Source: Tipula vernalis
Lineage: Eukaryota > Arthropoda > Insecta > Diptera > Tipulidae
Direction of reading: 5' to 3'
Length of the DNA: 64,000 nt
Assembly (NCBI GenBank): GCA_958295665.1
Contig: OY282560.1
Location: forward strand, 56,420,333-56,484,332
Below the pieces are notes generated by a model. That model ran no database searches and was not told the DNA's origin. It saw nothing but the letters and a program-made list of their open reading frames with translations. The position numbers and the translations under genes were made by a program. Position 1 is the stretch's first letter, and each line of letters begins with the position of its first letter. This document shows positions 1-13,875 of the stretch, one piece after another.

Positions 1-3000
1 ACAGCAATTACAGGTCCCGAAACCTATTGATAGAGGTATCAACCACCGTAATCGGAGCATTTTAGATTTTTGCCGCCCAAAAACTTGTGGGCTATAGCAC
101 AGTTAATTTTCAATAAAATTGAATTTTCTAAGAAATGTTTAGAAATAATCGGGCAATTAAAATGAAAATTATCACAGCAATTACAGGTCCCGAAACCTAT
201 TGATAGAGGTATCAACCATCGTAATCGGAGCATTTTAGATTTTTGCCGCCCAAAAACTTGTGGGCTATAGCACAGTTAATTTTCAATAAAATTGAATTTT
301 CTAAGAAATGTTTAGAAATAATCGAGCAATCAAAATGAAAATTGTCACAGCAATTACAGGTCCCGAAACCTATTGATAGAGGTATCAACCACCGTAATCG
401 GAGCATTTTAGATTTTTGCCGCCCAAAAACTTGTGGGCTATAGCACAGTTAATTTTCAATAAAATTGAATTTTCTAAGAAATGTTTAGAAATAATCGAGC
501 AATCAAAATGAAAATTGTCACAGCAATTACAGATCCCGAAACCTATTGATAGAGGTATCAACCATCGTATTCGTAGCATTTTAGATTTTTGCCGCCCAAA
601 AACTTGTGGGCTATAGCACAGTTAATTTTCAATAAAACTGAATTTTCTAAGAAATGTTTAGAAATAATCGAGCAATCAAAATGAAAATTATCACAGCAAT
701 TACAGGTCCCGAAACCTATTGATAGAGGTATCAACCATCGTAATCGGAGCATTTTAGATTTTTGCCGCCCAAAAACTTGTGGGCTATAGCACAGTTGATT
801 TTCAATAAAATTGAATTTTCTAAGAAATGTTTAGAAATAATCGAGCAATCAAAATGAAAATTATCATAGCAATTACAGGTCCCGAAACCTATTGATAGAG
901 GTATCAACCATCGTAATCGGAGCATTTTAGATTTTAGCCGCCCAAAAACTTGTGGGCTATAGCACAGTTAATTTTCAATAAAATTGAATTTTCTAAGAAA
1001 TGTTTAGAAATAATCGAGCAATCAAAATGAAAATTGTCACAGCAATTACAGGCCCCGAAATCTATTGATAGAGGTATCAACCATCGTAATCGGACCATTT
1101 TAGATTTTTGCCGCCCAAAAACTTGTGGGCTACAGGCACAGTTAATTTTCAATAAAATTGAATTTTCTAAGAAATGTTTAGAAATAATCGAGCAATCAAA
1201 ATGAAAATTGTCACAGCAATTACAGGTCCCGAAACCTATTGATAGAGGTATCAACCATCGTAATCGGAGCATTTTAGATTTTTGCCGCCCAAAAACTTGT
1301 GGGCTATAGCACAGTTAATTTTCAATTATATTGAATTTTCTAAGAAATGTTTAGAAATAATCGAGCAATCAAAATGAAAATTGTCACAGCAATTACAGGT
1401 CCCGAAACCTATTGATAGAGGTATCAACCATCGTAATCGGAGCATTTTAGATTTTTGCCGCCCAAAAACTTGTGGGCTATAGCACAGTTAATTTTCAATA
1501 AAATTGAATTTTCTAAGAAATGTTTAGAAATAATCGAGCAATCAAAATAAAAATTATCACAGCAATTACAGGTCCCGAAACCTATTGATAGAGGTATCAA
1601 CCATCGTAATCGGAGCATTTTAGATTTTTGCCGCCCAAAAACTTGTGGGCTATAGCACAGTTAATTTTCAATAAAATTTAATTTTCTAAGAAATGTTTAG
1701 AAATAATCGAACAATCAAAATGAAAATTGTCACAGCAATTACAGGTCCCGAAACCTATTGATAGAGGTATCAACCATCGTAATCGGAGCATTTTAGATTT
1801 TTGCCGCCCAAAAACTTGTGGGCTATAGCACAGTTAATTTTCAATAAAACTGAATTTTCTAAGAAATGTTTAGAAATAATCGAGCAATCAAAACGAAAAT
1901 TATCATAGCAATTACAGGTCCCGAAACCTATTGATAGAGGTATCAACCATCGTAATCGGAGCATTTTAGATTTTAGCCGCCCAAAAACTTGTGGGCTATA
2001 GCACAGTTAATTTTCAATAAAATTGAATTTTCTAAGAAATGTTTAGAAATAATCGAGCAATCAAAATGAAAATTGTCACAGCAATTACAGGTCCCGAAAC
2101 CTATTGATAGAGGTATCAACCATCGTATTCGGAGCATTTTAGATTTTTGCCGCCCAAAAACTTGTGGGCTATAGCACAGTTAATTTTCAATAAAACTGAA
2201 TTTTCTAAGAAATGTTTAGAAATAATCGAGCAATCAAAATGAAAATTATCACAGCAATTACAGGTCCCGAAACCTATTGATAGAGGTATCAACCATCGTA
2301 ATCGGACCATTTTAGATGTTTGCCGCCCAAAAACTTGTGGGCTATAGCACAGTTGATTTTCAATAAAATTGAATTTTCTAAGAAATGTTTAGAAATAATC
2401 GAGCAATCAAAATGAAAATGGTCACAGCAATTACAGGCCCCGAAATCTATTGATAGAGGTATCAACCATCGTAATCGGACCATTTTAGATGTTTGCCGCC
2501 CAAAAACTTGTGGGCTATAGCACAGTTGATTTTCAATAAAATTGAATTTTCTAAGAAATGTTTAGAAATAATCGAGCAATCAAAATTAAAATTGTCACAG
2601 CAATTACAGGTCCCGAAACCTATTGATAGAGGTATCAACCATCGTAATCGGAGCATTTTAGATTTTTGCCGCCCAAAAACTTGTGGGCTATAGCACAGTT
2701 AATTTTCAATAAAATTGAATTTTCTAAGAAATGTTTAGAAATAATCGAGCAATCAAAATGAAAATTATCACAGCAATTACAGGTCCCGAAACCTATTGAT
2801 AGAGGTATCAACCATCGTAATCGGAGCATTTTAGATTTTTGCCGCCCAAAAACTTGTGGGCTATAGCACAGTTGATTTTCAATAAAATTGAATTTTCTAA
2901 GAAATGTTTAGAAATAATCGAGCAATCAAAATGAAAATTGTCACAGCAATTACAGGCCCCGAAATCTATTGATAGAGGTATCAACCATCGTAATCGGACC

Positions 3001-6000
3001 ATTTTAGATTTTTGCCGCCCAAAAACTTGTGGGCTATAGCACAGTTGATTTTCAATAAAATTGAATTTTCTAAGAAATGTTTAGAAATAATCGAGCAATC
3101 AAAATGAAAATTGTCACAGCAATTACAGGTCCCGAAACCTATTGATAGAGGTATCAACCATCGTAATCGGAGCATTTTAGATTTTAGCCGCCCAAAAACT
3201 TGTGGGCTATAGCACAGTTAATTTTCAATAAAATTGAATTTTCTAAGAAATGTTTAGAAATAATCGAGCAATCAAAATGAAAATTGTCACAGCAATTACA
3301 GATCCCGAAACCTATTGATAGAGGTATCAACCATCGTATTCGGAGCATTTTAGATTTTTGCCGCCCAAAAACTTGTGGGCTATAGCACAGTTGATTTTCA
3401 ATAAAACTGAATTTTCTAAGAAATGTTTAGAAATAATCGAGCAATCAAAATGAAAATTATCACAGCAATTACAGGTCCCGAAACCTATTGATAGAGGTAT
3501 CAACCATCGTAATCGGAGCATTTTAGATTTTTGCCGCCCAAAAACTTGTGGGCTATAGCACAGTTGATTTTCAATAAAATTGAATTTTCTAAGAAATGTT
3601 TAGAAATAATCGAGCAATCAAAATGAAAATTGTCACAGCAATTACAGGCCCCGAAATCTATTGATAGAGGTATCAACCATCGTAATCGGACCATTTTAGA
3701 TTTTTGCCGCCCAAAAACTTGTGGGCTATAATAGCACAGTTGATTTTCAATAAAATTGAATTTTCTAAGAAATGTTTAGAAATAATCGAGCAATCAAAAT
3801 GAAAATTGTCACAGCAATTACAGGTCCCGAAACCTATTGATAGAGGTATCAACCATCGTATTCGGAGCATTTTAGATTTTTGCCGCCCAAAAACTTGTGG
3901 GCTATAGCACAGTTAATTTTCAATAAAATTAATTTTCTAAGAAATGTTTAGAAATAATCGAGCAATCAAACTGAAAATTGTCACAGCAATTACAGATCCC
4001 GAAACCTATTGATAGAGGTATCAACCATCGTATTCGGAGCATTTTAGATTTTTGCCGCCCAAAAACTTGTGGGCTATAGCACAGTTAATTTTCAATAAAA
4101 CTTAATTTTCTAAGAAATGTTTAGAAATAATCGAGCAATCAAAATAAAAATTATCACAGCAATTACAGGTACCGAAACCTATTGATAGAGGTATCAACCA
4201 TCGTAATCGGAGCATTTTAGATTTTTGCCGCCCAAAAACTTGTGGGCTATAGCACAGTTGATTTTCAATAAAATTGAATTTTCTAAGAAATGTTTAGAAA
4301 TAATCGAGCAATCAAAATGAAAATTATCATAGCAATTACAGGTCCCGAAATCTATTGATAGAGGTATCAACCATCGTAATCGGACCATTTTAGATTTTTG
4401 CCGCCCAAAAACTTGTGGGCTATAGCACAGTTGATTTTCAATAAAATTGAATTTTCTAAGAAATGTTTAGAAATAATCGAGCAATCAAAATGAAAATTAT
4501 CATAGCAATTACAGGTCCCGAAACCTATTGATAGAGGTATCAACCATCGTAATCGGAGCATTTTAGATTTTAGCCGCCCAAAAACTTGTGGGCTATAGCA
4601 CAGTTAATTTTCAATAAAATTGAATTTTCTAAGAAATGTTTAGAAATAATCGAGCAATCAAAATGAAAATTGTCACAGCAATTACAGGCCCCGAAATCTA
4701 TTGATAGAGGTATCAACCATCGTAATCGGACCATTTTAGATTTTTGCCGCCCAAAAACTTGTGGGCTATAGCACAGTTGATTTTCAATAAAATTGAATTT
4801 TCTAAGAAATGTTTAGAAATAATCGAGCAATCAAAATGAAAATTGTCACAGCAATTACAGGTCCCGAAACCTACTGATAGAGGTATCAACCATCGTAATC
4901 GGAACATTTTAGATTTTTGCCGCCCAAAAACTTGTGGGCTATAGCACAGTTAATTTTCAATAAAATTGAATTTTCTAAGAAATGTTTAGAAATAATCGGG
5001 CAATTAAAATGAAAATTATCACAGCAATTACAGGTCCCGAAACCTATTGATAGAGGTATCAACCATCGTAATCGGAGCATTTTAGATTTTTGCCGCCCAA
5101 AAACTTGTGGGCTATAGCACAGTTAATTTTCAATAAAATTGAATTTTCTAAGAAATGTTTAGAAATAATCGAGCAATCAAAATGAAAATTGTCACAGCAA
5201 TTACAGGTCCCGAAACCTATTGATAGAGGTATCAACCATCGTAATCGGAGCATTTTAGATTTTTGCCGCCCAAAAACTTGTGGGCTATAGCACAGTTAAT
5301 TTTCAATAAAATTGAATTTTCTAAGAAATGTTTAGAAATAATCGAACAATCAAAATGAAAATTGTCACAGCAATTACAGATCCCGAAACCTATTGAAAGA
5401 GGTATCAACCATCGTATTCGGAGCATTTTAGATTTTTGCCGCCTAAAAACTTGTGGGCTATAGCACAGTTAATTTTCAATAAAACTGAATTTTCTAAGAA
5501 ATGTTTAGAAATAATCGAGCAATCAAAATGAAAATTATCACAGCAATTACAGGTCCCGAAACCTATTGATAGAGGTATCAACCATCGTAATCGGAGCATT
5601 TTAGATTTTTGCCGCCCAAAAACTTGTGGGCTATAGCACAGTTGATTTTCAATAAAATTGAATTTTCTAAGAAATGTTTAGAAATAATCGAGCAATCAAA
5701 ATGAAAATTGTCACAGCAATTACAGGCCCCGAAATCTATTGATAGAGGTATCAACCATCGTAATCGGACCATTTTAGATTTTTGCCGCCCAAAAACTTGT
5801 GGGCTATAGCACAGTTGATTTTCAATAAAATTGAATTTTCTAAGAAATGTTTAGAAATAATCGAGCAATCAAAATGAAAATTGTCACAGCAATTACAGGT
5901 CCCGAAACCTATTGATAGAGGTATCAACCATCGTAATCGGAGCATTTTAGATTTTTGCCGCCCAAAAACTTGTGGGCTATAGCACAGTTAATTTTCAATA

Positions 6001-9000
6001 AAATTGAATTTTCTAAGAAATGTTTAGAAATAATCGAGCAATCAAAATGAAAATTGTCACAGCAATTACAGGTCCCGAAACCTATTGATAGAGGTATCAA
6101 CCATCGTAATCGGAGCATTTTAGATTTTTGCCGCCCAAAAACTTGTGGGCTATAGCACAGTTAATTTTCAATAAAATTGAATTTTCTAAGAAATGTTTAG
6201 AAATAATCGGGCAATTAAAATGAAAATTATCACAGCAATTACAGGTCCCGAAACCTATTGATAGAGGTATCAACCATCGTAATCGGAGCATTTTAGATTT
6301 TTGCCGCCCAAAAACTTGTGGGCTATAGCACAGTTAATTTTCAATAAAATTGAATTTTCTAAGAAATGTTTAGAAATAATCGAACAATCAAAATGAAAAT
6401 TGTCACAGCAATTACAGGTCCCGAAACCTATTGATAGAGGTATCAACCATCGTAATCGGAGCATTTTAGATTTTTGCCGCCCAAAAACTTGTGGGCTATA
6501 TAGCACAGTTAATTTTCAATAAAATTGAATTTTCTAAGAAATGTTTAGAAATAATCGAGCAATCAAAACGAAAATTATCACAGCAATTACAGGTCCCGAA
6601 ACCTATTGATAGAGGTATCAACCATCGTATTCGGAGCATTTTAGATTTTTGCCGCCCAAAAACTTGTGGGCTATAGCACAGTTAATTTTCAATAAAATTG
6701 AATTTTCTAAGAAATGTTAAGAAATAATCGAGCAATCAAAATGAAAATTGTCACAGCAATTACAGGTCCCGAAACCTATTGATAGAGGTATCAACCATCG
6801 TAATCGGACCATTTTAGATTTTTGCCGCCCAAAAACTTGTGGGCTATAGCACAGTTAATTTTCAATAAAATTGAATTTTCTAAGAAATGTTTAGAAATAA
6901 TCGAGCAATCAAAATGAAAATTGTCACAGCAATTACAGGTCCCGAAACCTATTGATAGAGGTATCAACCATCGTAATCGGAGCATTTTAGATTTTTGCCG
7001 CCCAAAAACTTGTGGGCTATAGCACAGTTAATTTTCAATAAAATTGAATTTTCTAAGAAATGTTTAGAAATAATCGAGCAATCAAAATGAAAATTGTCAC
7101 AGCAATTACAGGTCCCGAAACCTATTGATAGAGGTATCAACCATCGTAATCGGAGCATTTTAGATTTTTGCCGCCCAAAAACTTGTGGGCTATAGCACAG
7201 TTAATTTTCAATAAAATTGAATTTTCTAAGAAATGTTTAGAAATAATCGAGCAATCAAAATGAAAATTTTCATAGCAATTACAGGTCCCGAAACCTATTG
7301 ATAGAGGTATCAACCATCGTAATCGGAGCATTTTAGATTTTTGCCGCCCAAAAACTTGTGGGCTATAGCACAGTTGATTTTCAATAAAATTGAATTTTCT
7401 AAGAAATGTTTAGAAATAATCGAGCAATCAAAATGAAAATTGTCACAGCAATTACAGGTCCCGAAACCTATTGATAGAGGTATCAACCATCGTAATCGGA
7501 CCATTTTAGATTTTTGCCGCCCAAAAACTTGTGGACTATAGCACAGTTAATTTTCAATAAAATTGAATTTTCTAAGAAATATTTAGAAATAATCGAACAA
7601 TCAAAATGAAAATTGTCACAGCAATTACATGTCCCGAAAACTATTGATAGAGGTATCAACCATCGTAATCGGAGCATTTTAGATTTTTGCCGCCCAAAAA
7701 CTTGTGGACGAAGAGCACAGTTGATTTTCAATAAAATTGAATTTTCTAAGAGATGTTTAGAAATAATCGAACAATCAAAATGAAAATTGTCACAGCAATT
7801 ACAGGTCCCGAAACCTATTGATAGAGGTATCAACCATCGTAATCGGAGCATTTTAGATTTTTGCCGCCCAAAAACTTGTGGGCTATAGCACAGTTAATTT
7901 TCAATAAAATTGAATTTTCTAAGAAATGTTTAGAAATAATCGAGCAATCAAAATGAAAATTGTCACAGCAATTACAGGTCCCGAAACCTATTGATAGAGG
8001 TATCAACCATCGTAATCGGACCATTTTAGATTTTTGCCGCCCAAAAACTTGTGGGCACAGTTAATTTTCAATAAAATTGAATTTTCTAAGAAATGTTTAG
8101 AAATAATCGAGCAATCAAAATGAAAATTATCACAGCAATTACAGGTCTCGAAACCTATTAATAGCGGTATCAACCATCGTAATCGGAGCATTTTAGATTT
8201 TTGCCGCCCAAAAACTTGTGGGCTATAGCACAGTTAATTTTCAATAAAACTGAATTTTCTAAGAAAGGTTTAGAAATAATCGAGCAATCAAAATGAAAAT
8301 TATCACAGCAATTACAGGTCCCGAAACCTATTGATAGAGGTATCAACCATCGTAATCGGAGCATTTTAGATTTTTGCTGCCCAAAAACTTGTGGGCTATA
8401 GCACAGTTGATTTTCAATAAAATTGAATTTTCTAAGAAATGTTTAGAAATAATCGAGCAATCAAAATGAAAATTATCATAGCAATTACAGGTCCCGAAAC
8501 CTATTGATAGAGGTATCAACCATCGTATTCGGAGCATTTTAGATTTTAGCCGCCCAAAAACTTGTGGGCTATAGCACAGTTAATTTTCAATAAAATTGAA
8601 TTTTCTAAGAAATGTTTAGAAATAATCGAGCAATCAAAATGAAAATTGTCACAGCAATTACAGGCCCCGAAATCTATTGATAGAGGTATCAACCATCGTA
8701 ATCGGACCATTTTAGAGTTTTGCCGCCCAAAAACTTGTGGGCTATAGCACAGTTAATTTTCAATAAAATTGAATTTTCTAAGAAATGTTTAGAAATAATC
8801 GGGCAATTAAAATGAAAATTATCACAGCAATTACAGGTCCCGAAACCTATTGATAGAGGTATCAACCATCGTAATCGGACCATTTTAGATTTTTGCCGCC
8901 CAAAAACTTGTGGGCTATAGCACAGTTAATTTTCAATAAAATTGAATTTTCTAAGAAATGTTTAGAAATAATCGAGCAATCAAAACGAAAATTATCATAG

Positions 9001-12000
9001 CAATTACAGGTCCCGAAACCTATTGATAGAGGTATCAACCATCGTAATCGGACCTTTTTAGATTTTTGCCGCCCAAAAACTTGTGGGCTATAGCACAGTT
9101 GATTTTCAATAAAATTGAATTTTCTAAGAAATGTTTAGAAATAATCGAACAATCAAAATGAAAATTATCACAGCAATTACATGTCCCGAAACCTATTGAT
9201 AGAGGTATCAACCATCGTATTCGGAGCATTTTAGATTTTTGCCGCCCAAAAACTTGTGGACTATAGCACAGTTGATTTTCAATAAAATTGAATTTTCTAA
9301 GAAATGTTTAGAAATAATCGAGCAATCAAAATGAAAATTGTCACAGCAATTACAGGTCCCGAAACCTATTGATAGAGGTATCAACCATCGTAATCGGAGC
9401 ATTTTAGATTTTTGCCGCCCAAAAACTTGTGGGCTATAGCACAGTTAATTTTCAATAAAATTGAATTTTCTAAGAAATGTTTAGGAATAATCGAGCAATC
9501 AAAACGAAAATTATCATAGCAATTATAGGTCCCGAAACCTATTGATAGAGGTATCAACCATCGTAATCGGAGCATTTTAGATTTTTGCCGCCCAAAAACT
9601 TGTGGGCTATAGCACAGTTAATTTTCAATAAAATTGAATTTTCTAAGAAATGTTTAGAAATAATCGAACAATCAAAATGAAAATTGTCACAGCAATTACA
9701 GGTCCCGAAACCTATTGATAGAGGTATCAACCATCGTAATCGGAGCATTTTAGATTTTTGCCGCCCAAAAACTTGTGGGCTATAGCACAGTTAATTTTCA
9801 ATAAAACTGAATTTTCTAAGAAATGTTTAGAAATAATCGAGCAATCAAAATGAAAATTATCACAGCAATTACAGGTCCCGAAACCTATTGATCGAGGTAT
9901 CAACCATCGTAATCGGAGCATTTTAGATTTTAGCCGCCCAAAAACTTGTGGGCTATAGCACAGTTGATTTTCAATAAAATTGAATTTTCTAAGAAATGTT
10001 TAGAAATAATCGAGCAATCAAAATGAAAATTATCATAGCAATTACAGGTCCCGAAACCTATTGATAGAGGTATCAACCATCGTATTCGGAGCATTTTAGA
10101 TTTTAGCCGCCCAAAAACTTGTGGGCTATAGCACAGTTAATTTTCAATAAAATTGAATTTTCTAAGAAATGTTTAGAAATAATCGAGCAATCAAAATGAA
10201 AATTGTCACAGCAATTACAGGCCCCGAAATCTATTGATAGAGGTATCAACCATCGTAATCGGACCATTTTAGATTTTTGCCGCCCAAAAACTTGTGGGCT
10301 ATAGCACAGTTAATTTTCAATAAAATTGAATTTTCTAAGAAATGTTTAGAAATAATCGGGCAATTAAAATGTAAATTATCACAGCAATTACAGGTCCCGA
10401 AACCTATTGATAGAGGTATCAACCATCGTAATCGGAGCATTTTAGATTTTTGCCGCCCAAAAACTTGTGGGCTATAGCACAGTTAATTTTCAATAAAATT
10501 GAATTTTCTAAGAAATGTTTAGAAATAATCGAACAATCAAAAGAAAATTATCACAGCAATTACAGGTCCCGAAACCTATTGATAGAGGTATCAACCATCG
10601 TAATCGGAGCATTTTAGATTTTTGCCGCCCAAAAACTTGTGGGCTATAGCACAGTTGATTTTCAATAAAATTGAATTTTCTAAGAAATGTTTAGAAATAA
10701 TCGAGCAATCAAAATGAAAATTATCATAGCAATTACAGGTCCCGAAACCTATTGATAGAGGTATCAACCATCGTAATCGGAGCATTTTAGATTTTAGCCG
10801 CCCAAAAACTTGTGGGCTATAGCACAGTTAATTTTCAATAAAATTGAATTTTCTAAGAAATGTTTAGAAATAATCGAGCAATCAAAATGAAAATTATCAT
10901 AGCAATTACAGGTCCCGAAACCTATTGATAGAGGTATCAACCATCGTAATCGGACCATTTTAGATTTTTGCCGCCCAAAAACTTGTGGGCTATTATAGCA
11001 CAGTTAATTTTCAATAAAATTGAATTTTCTAAGAAATGTTTAGAAATAATCGAGCAATCAAAATGAAAATTGTCACAGCAATTACAGGTCCCGAAACCTA
11101 TTGATAGAGGTATCAACCATCGTATTCGGAGCATTTTAGATTTTTGCCGCCCAAAAACTTGTGGGCTATAGCACAGTTGATTTTCAATAAAATTGAATTT
11201 TCTAAGAAATGTTTAGAAATAATCGAGCAATCAAAATGAAAATTATCATAGCAATTACAGGTCCCGAAACCTATTGATAGAGGTATCAACCATCGTAATC
11301 GGAGCATTTTAGATTTTAACCGCCCAAAAACTTGTGGGCTATAGCACAGTTAATTTTCAATAAAATTGAATTTTCTAAGAAATGTTTAGAAATAATCGAG
11401 CAATCAAAATGAAAATTGTCACAGCAATTACAGGCCCCGAAACCTATTGATAGAGGTATCAACCATCGTATTCGGAGCATTTTAGATTTTTGCCGCCCAA
11501 AAACTTGTGGGCTATAGCACAGTTAATTTTCAATAAAATTGAATTTTCTAAGAAATGTTTAGAAATAATCGAGCAATCAAAACGAAAATTATCATAGCAA
11601 TTACAGGTCCCGAAACCTATTGATAGAGGTATCAACCATCGTAATCGGAGCATTTTAGATTTTTGCCGCCCAAAAACTTGTGGGCTATAGCACAGTTGAT
11701 TTTCAATAAAATTGAATTTTCTAAGAAATGTTTAGAAATAATCGAGCAATCAAAATGAAAATTATCATAGCAATTACAGGTCCCGAAACCTATTGATAGA
11801 GGTATCAACCATCGTAATCGGAGCATTTTAGATTTTAACCGCCCAAAAACTTGTGGGCTATAGCACAGTTAATTTTCAATAAAATTGAATTTTCTAAGAA
11901 ATGTTTAGAAATAATCGAGCAATCAAAATGAAAATTGTCACAGCAATTACAGGCCCCGAAACCTATTGATAGAGGTATCAACCATCGTAATCGGAGCATT

Positions 12001-12715
12001 TTAGATTTTTGCCGCCCAAAAACTTGTGGGCTATAGCACAGTTAATTTTCAATAAAATTGAATTTTCTAAGAAATGTTTAGAAATAATCGAGCAATCAAA
12101 ACGAAAATTATCATAGCAATTACAGGTCCCGAAACCTATTGATAGAGGTATCAACCATCGTAATCGGAGCATTTTAGATTTTTGCCGCCCAAAAACTTGT
12201 GGGCTATAGCACAGTTGATTTTCAATAAAATTGAATTTTCTAAGAAATGTTTAGAAATAATCGAGCAATCAAAATGAAAATTATCATAGCAATTACAGGT
12301 CCCGAAACCTATTGATAGAGGTATCAACCATCGTAATCGGAGCATTTTAGATTTTGCCGCCCAAAAACTTGTGGGCTATAGCACAGTTAATTTTCAATAA
12401 AATTGAATTTTCTAAGAAATGTTTAGAAATAATCGAGCAATCAAAATGAAAATTGTCACAGCAATTACAGGTCCCGAAACCTATTGATAGAGGTATCAAC
12501 CATCGTATTCGGAGCATTTTAGATTTTTGCCGCCCAAAAACTTGTGGGCTATAGCACAGTTAATTTTCAATAAAACTGAATTTTCTAAGAAATGTTTAGA
12601 AATAATCGAGCAATCAAAATGAAAATTATCACAGCAATTACAGATCCCGAAACCTATTGATAGAGGTATCAACCATCGTAATCGGAGCATTTTAGATTTT
12701 TGCCGCCCAAAAACT
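1..12715. repeat. 173-bp satellite DNA array, about 73 tandem monomers
   Basis: Head-to-tail monomers of 173 bp repeat without interruption from the window edge; the landmark ggtcccgaaacctattgat recurs every 173 bases. Copies differ by a few per cent, with recurring diagnostic variants (gtaatcggagc, gtattcggagc, gtaatcggacc; ttttagccgcc versus tttttgccgcc). Rare indels: +1 near 1130, +3 near 3730 and 10993, +2 near 6499, -6 near 8056, -1 near 10541 and 12355. Variant order shows higher-order structure: a three-monomer (519 bp) period at about 10770-12345 and a block near 4886-5600 matching that near 39-752. Each monomer holds small dyads (ctattgatag, gccca..tgggc, ttcaataaaattgaa). The right edge is abrupt, part-way through a monomer. 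Whether it is centromeric, heterochromatic or intronic cannot be told here. Confidence 0.97.
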
Positions 12716-12832
12716 TGGGGTAAATTCGGCTTTTCGATATTCGGCCATTCGACCCTTTCGGCCTTTCGACACATTCGGCCTTTCGACATATTCGGCATTT
12801 TGCCATTTCGGTATTCGGCCTTTCGGACCTAA
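12716..12832. repeat. degenerate TTCGGCC-type short tandem repeat at satellite edge
   Basis: Directly after the last satellite monomer come about nine imperfect 11-15 bp units built on attcggcctttcgac. It has no homology to the 173-bp monomer and marks the boundary between satellite and single-copy DNA. Confidence 0.75.
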
Positions 12833-13512
12833 TCCGAAATGTTTGGTAAACATTTTTTGTTTTAAGTTATATTGAAGGAATATAAAAATTGAAATTTAAT
12901 TTTAAACTTGCGTTTGCTTAGTTTGATTTGCCACCTAAATCAAGGTAAATTTAAATGGAAAGCCTACAATTAACGTAAACAGTTTACGGGTTAAAATTCG
13001 AATCGGAATTCAGATAAAATTTATTTTGATTTTTGGATCACTGCACAATAAAGAAAACGAAAATTTCATTTGTATCAATCCGAAATCCGGAAGTCGTAGC
13101 TTATCAAATTTTGGACTTTTCAAGAGAACTTAAAACTTTCAATTCTGAGAGTACAAGAAAATTTAAAATTTTAGGATCATAGCAATTGTTAGCAAAAAGG
13201 AACTTTATTTATTTATTATTTAGCGCCTACGATTTGCCACTCTCAAGTCCTCCTAAATAAAAACTATTTTGAACTTACTCCGAGGAGTTAAAAAAATTGT
13301 TTGAAATGTTTAAAGTATTTGAAGGGCTTACAATAAAAACTTAGAAATTTCTACTGAAAAAGATGTTTCGAACAATCAGTTTCGTTGTCCCCCCCCTCCC
13401 CCCCCGTGTCTTTGACGTTTTTTGATAAGTTAACCAAACGATTTTTTTTTTTGTAGATCTACACATTTTATTTCTAACCACAACTATTTTTCTTATTGTA
13501 TTCTAATTACAG
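12833..13512 (+). other. probable intron end upstream of the terminal exon
   Basis: AT-rich non-coding DNA with a poly-C/T patch (about 13389-13405) and a T run near 13443. It ends in a pyrimidine-rich tract and ctaattacag, a good 3' splice acceptor with AG at 13511-13512. If the upstream exons lie left of the window, the whole satellite is part of this intron; this is inferred, since no upstream exon is visible. Confidence 0.5.
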
Positions 13513-13875
13513 ATTGATCAAGAAATTCCAATTGTATCATCAGCTCCAAGTAGTGCCTACTATTCAGATTTATCAGTAACCGCAATGCCAACCGCCGATC
13601 GAGCTTATGAAGTGGTCGGTTTAACCGTAATGTCTGCACCATTACCGCATTGGGAGCAAGCTGGACCCGAGGGACAACTCGCAACCACAACAACAACCAC
13701 AATAGCGCCGCAACATAATCCAAATAGTACTATAAATAATAATAATAATAATAATAATAACAGTAGTTGTAGTAGTAGTAGTATTAATAGTGGTTTAATA
13801 CCAGGTAGACGACCACCGCCTAGATTAGCCGCTATCAATGAAACAGCGACATCAGTTCCTTCCGATTATGTTTGA
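13513..13875 (+). CDS. terminal coding exon of an unidentified protein
   Basis: After the acceptor at 13512 the frame is open from the first base (phase 0, starting IDQEIPIVSSAPSS) to TGA at 13873-13875, giving 120 residues. I do not recognise the protein. Features seen: a short Tyr/Ser-rich start, a PLPHWEQAGPEGQL segment, then low-complexity T, N and S runs (TTTTTT, nine Asn, SSCSSSS) typical of insect coding DNA, a basic-proline patch (GRRPPPR) and the C-terminus PSDYV. A free -DYV end could bind a PDZ domain, which would suit the cytoplasmic tail of a membrane or scaffold protein; this is inference. No signal peptide or membrane segment is seen. Coding is supported by the good acceptor, the balanced codons outside the homopolymers and the AATAAA signals just downstream. 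It could instead be a pseudogene or a minor alternative exon. Confidence 0.55.
   Translation: MDQEIPIVSSAPSSAYYSDLSVTAMPTADRAYEVVGLTVMSAPLPHWEQAGPEGQLATTTTTTIAPQHNPNSTINNNNNNNNNSSCSSSSINSGLIPGRRPPPRLAAINETATSVPSDYV

Noticed and set aside
1..12800. Satellite 60-120-codon frames as a gene family
   Set aside because: They repeat with the monomer, rotate frame from unit to unit and lack promoters; listed only as a curiosity.
13493..13838. Minus-strand poly-Leu/Val frames opposite the terminal exon
   Set aside because: Antisense of the Asn/Ser/Thr homopolymers of the plus-strand exon.
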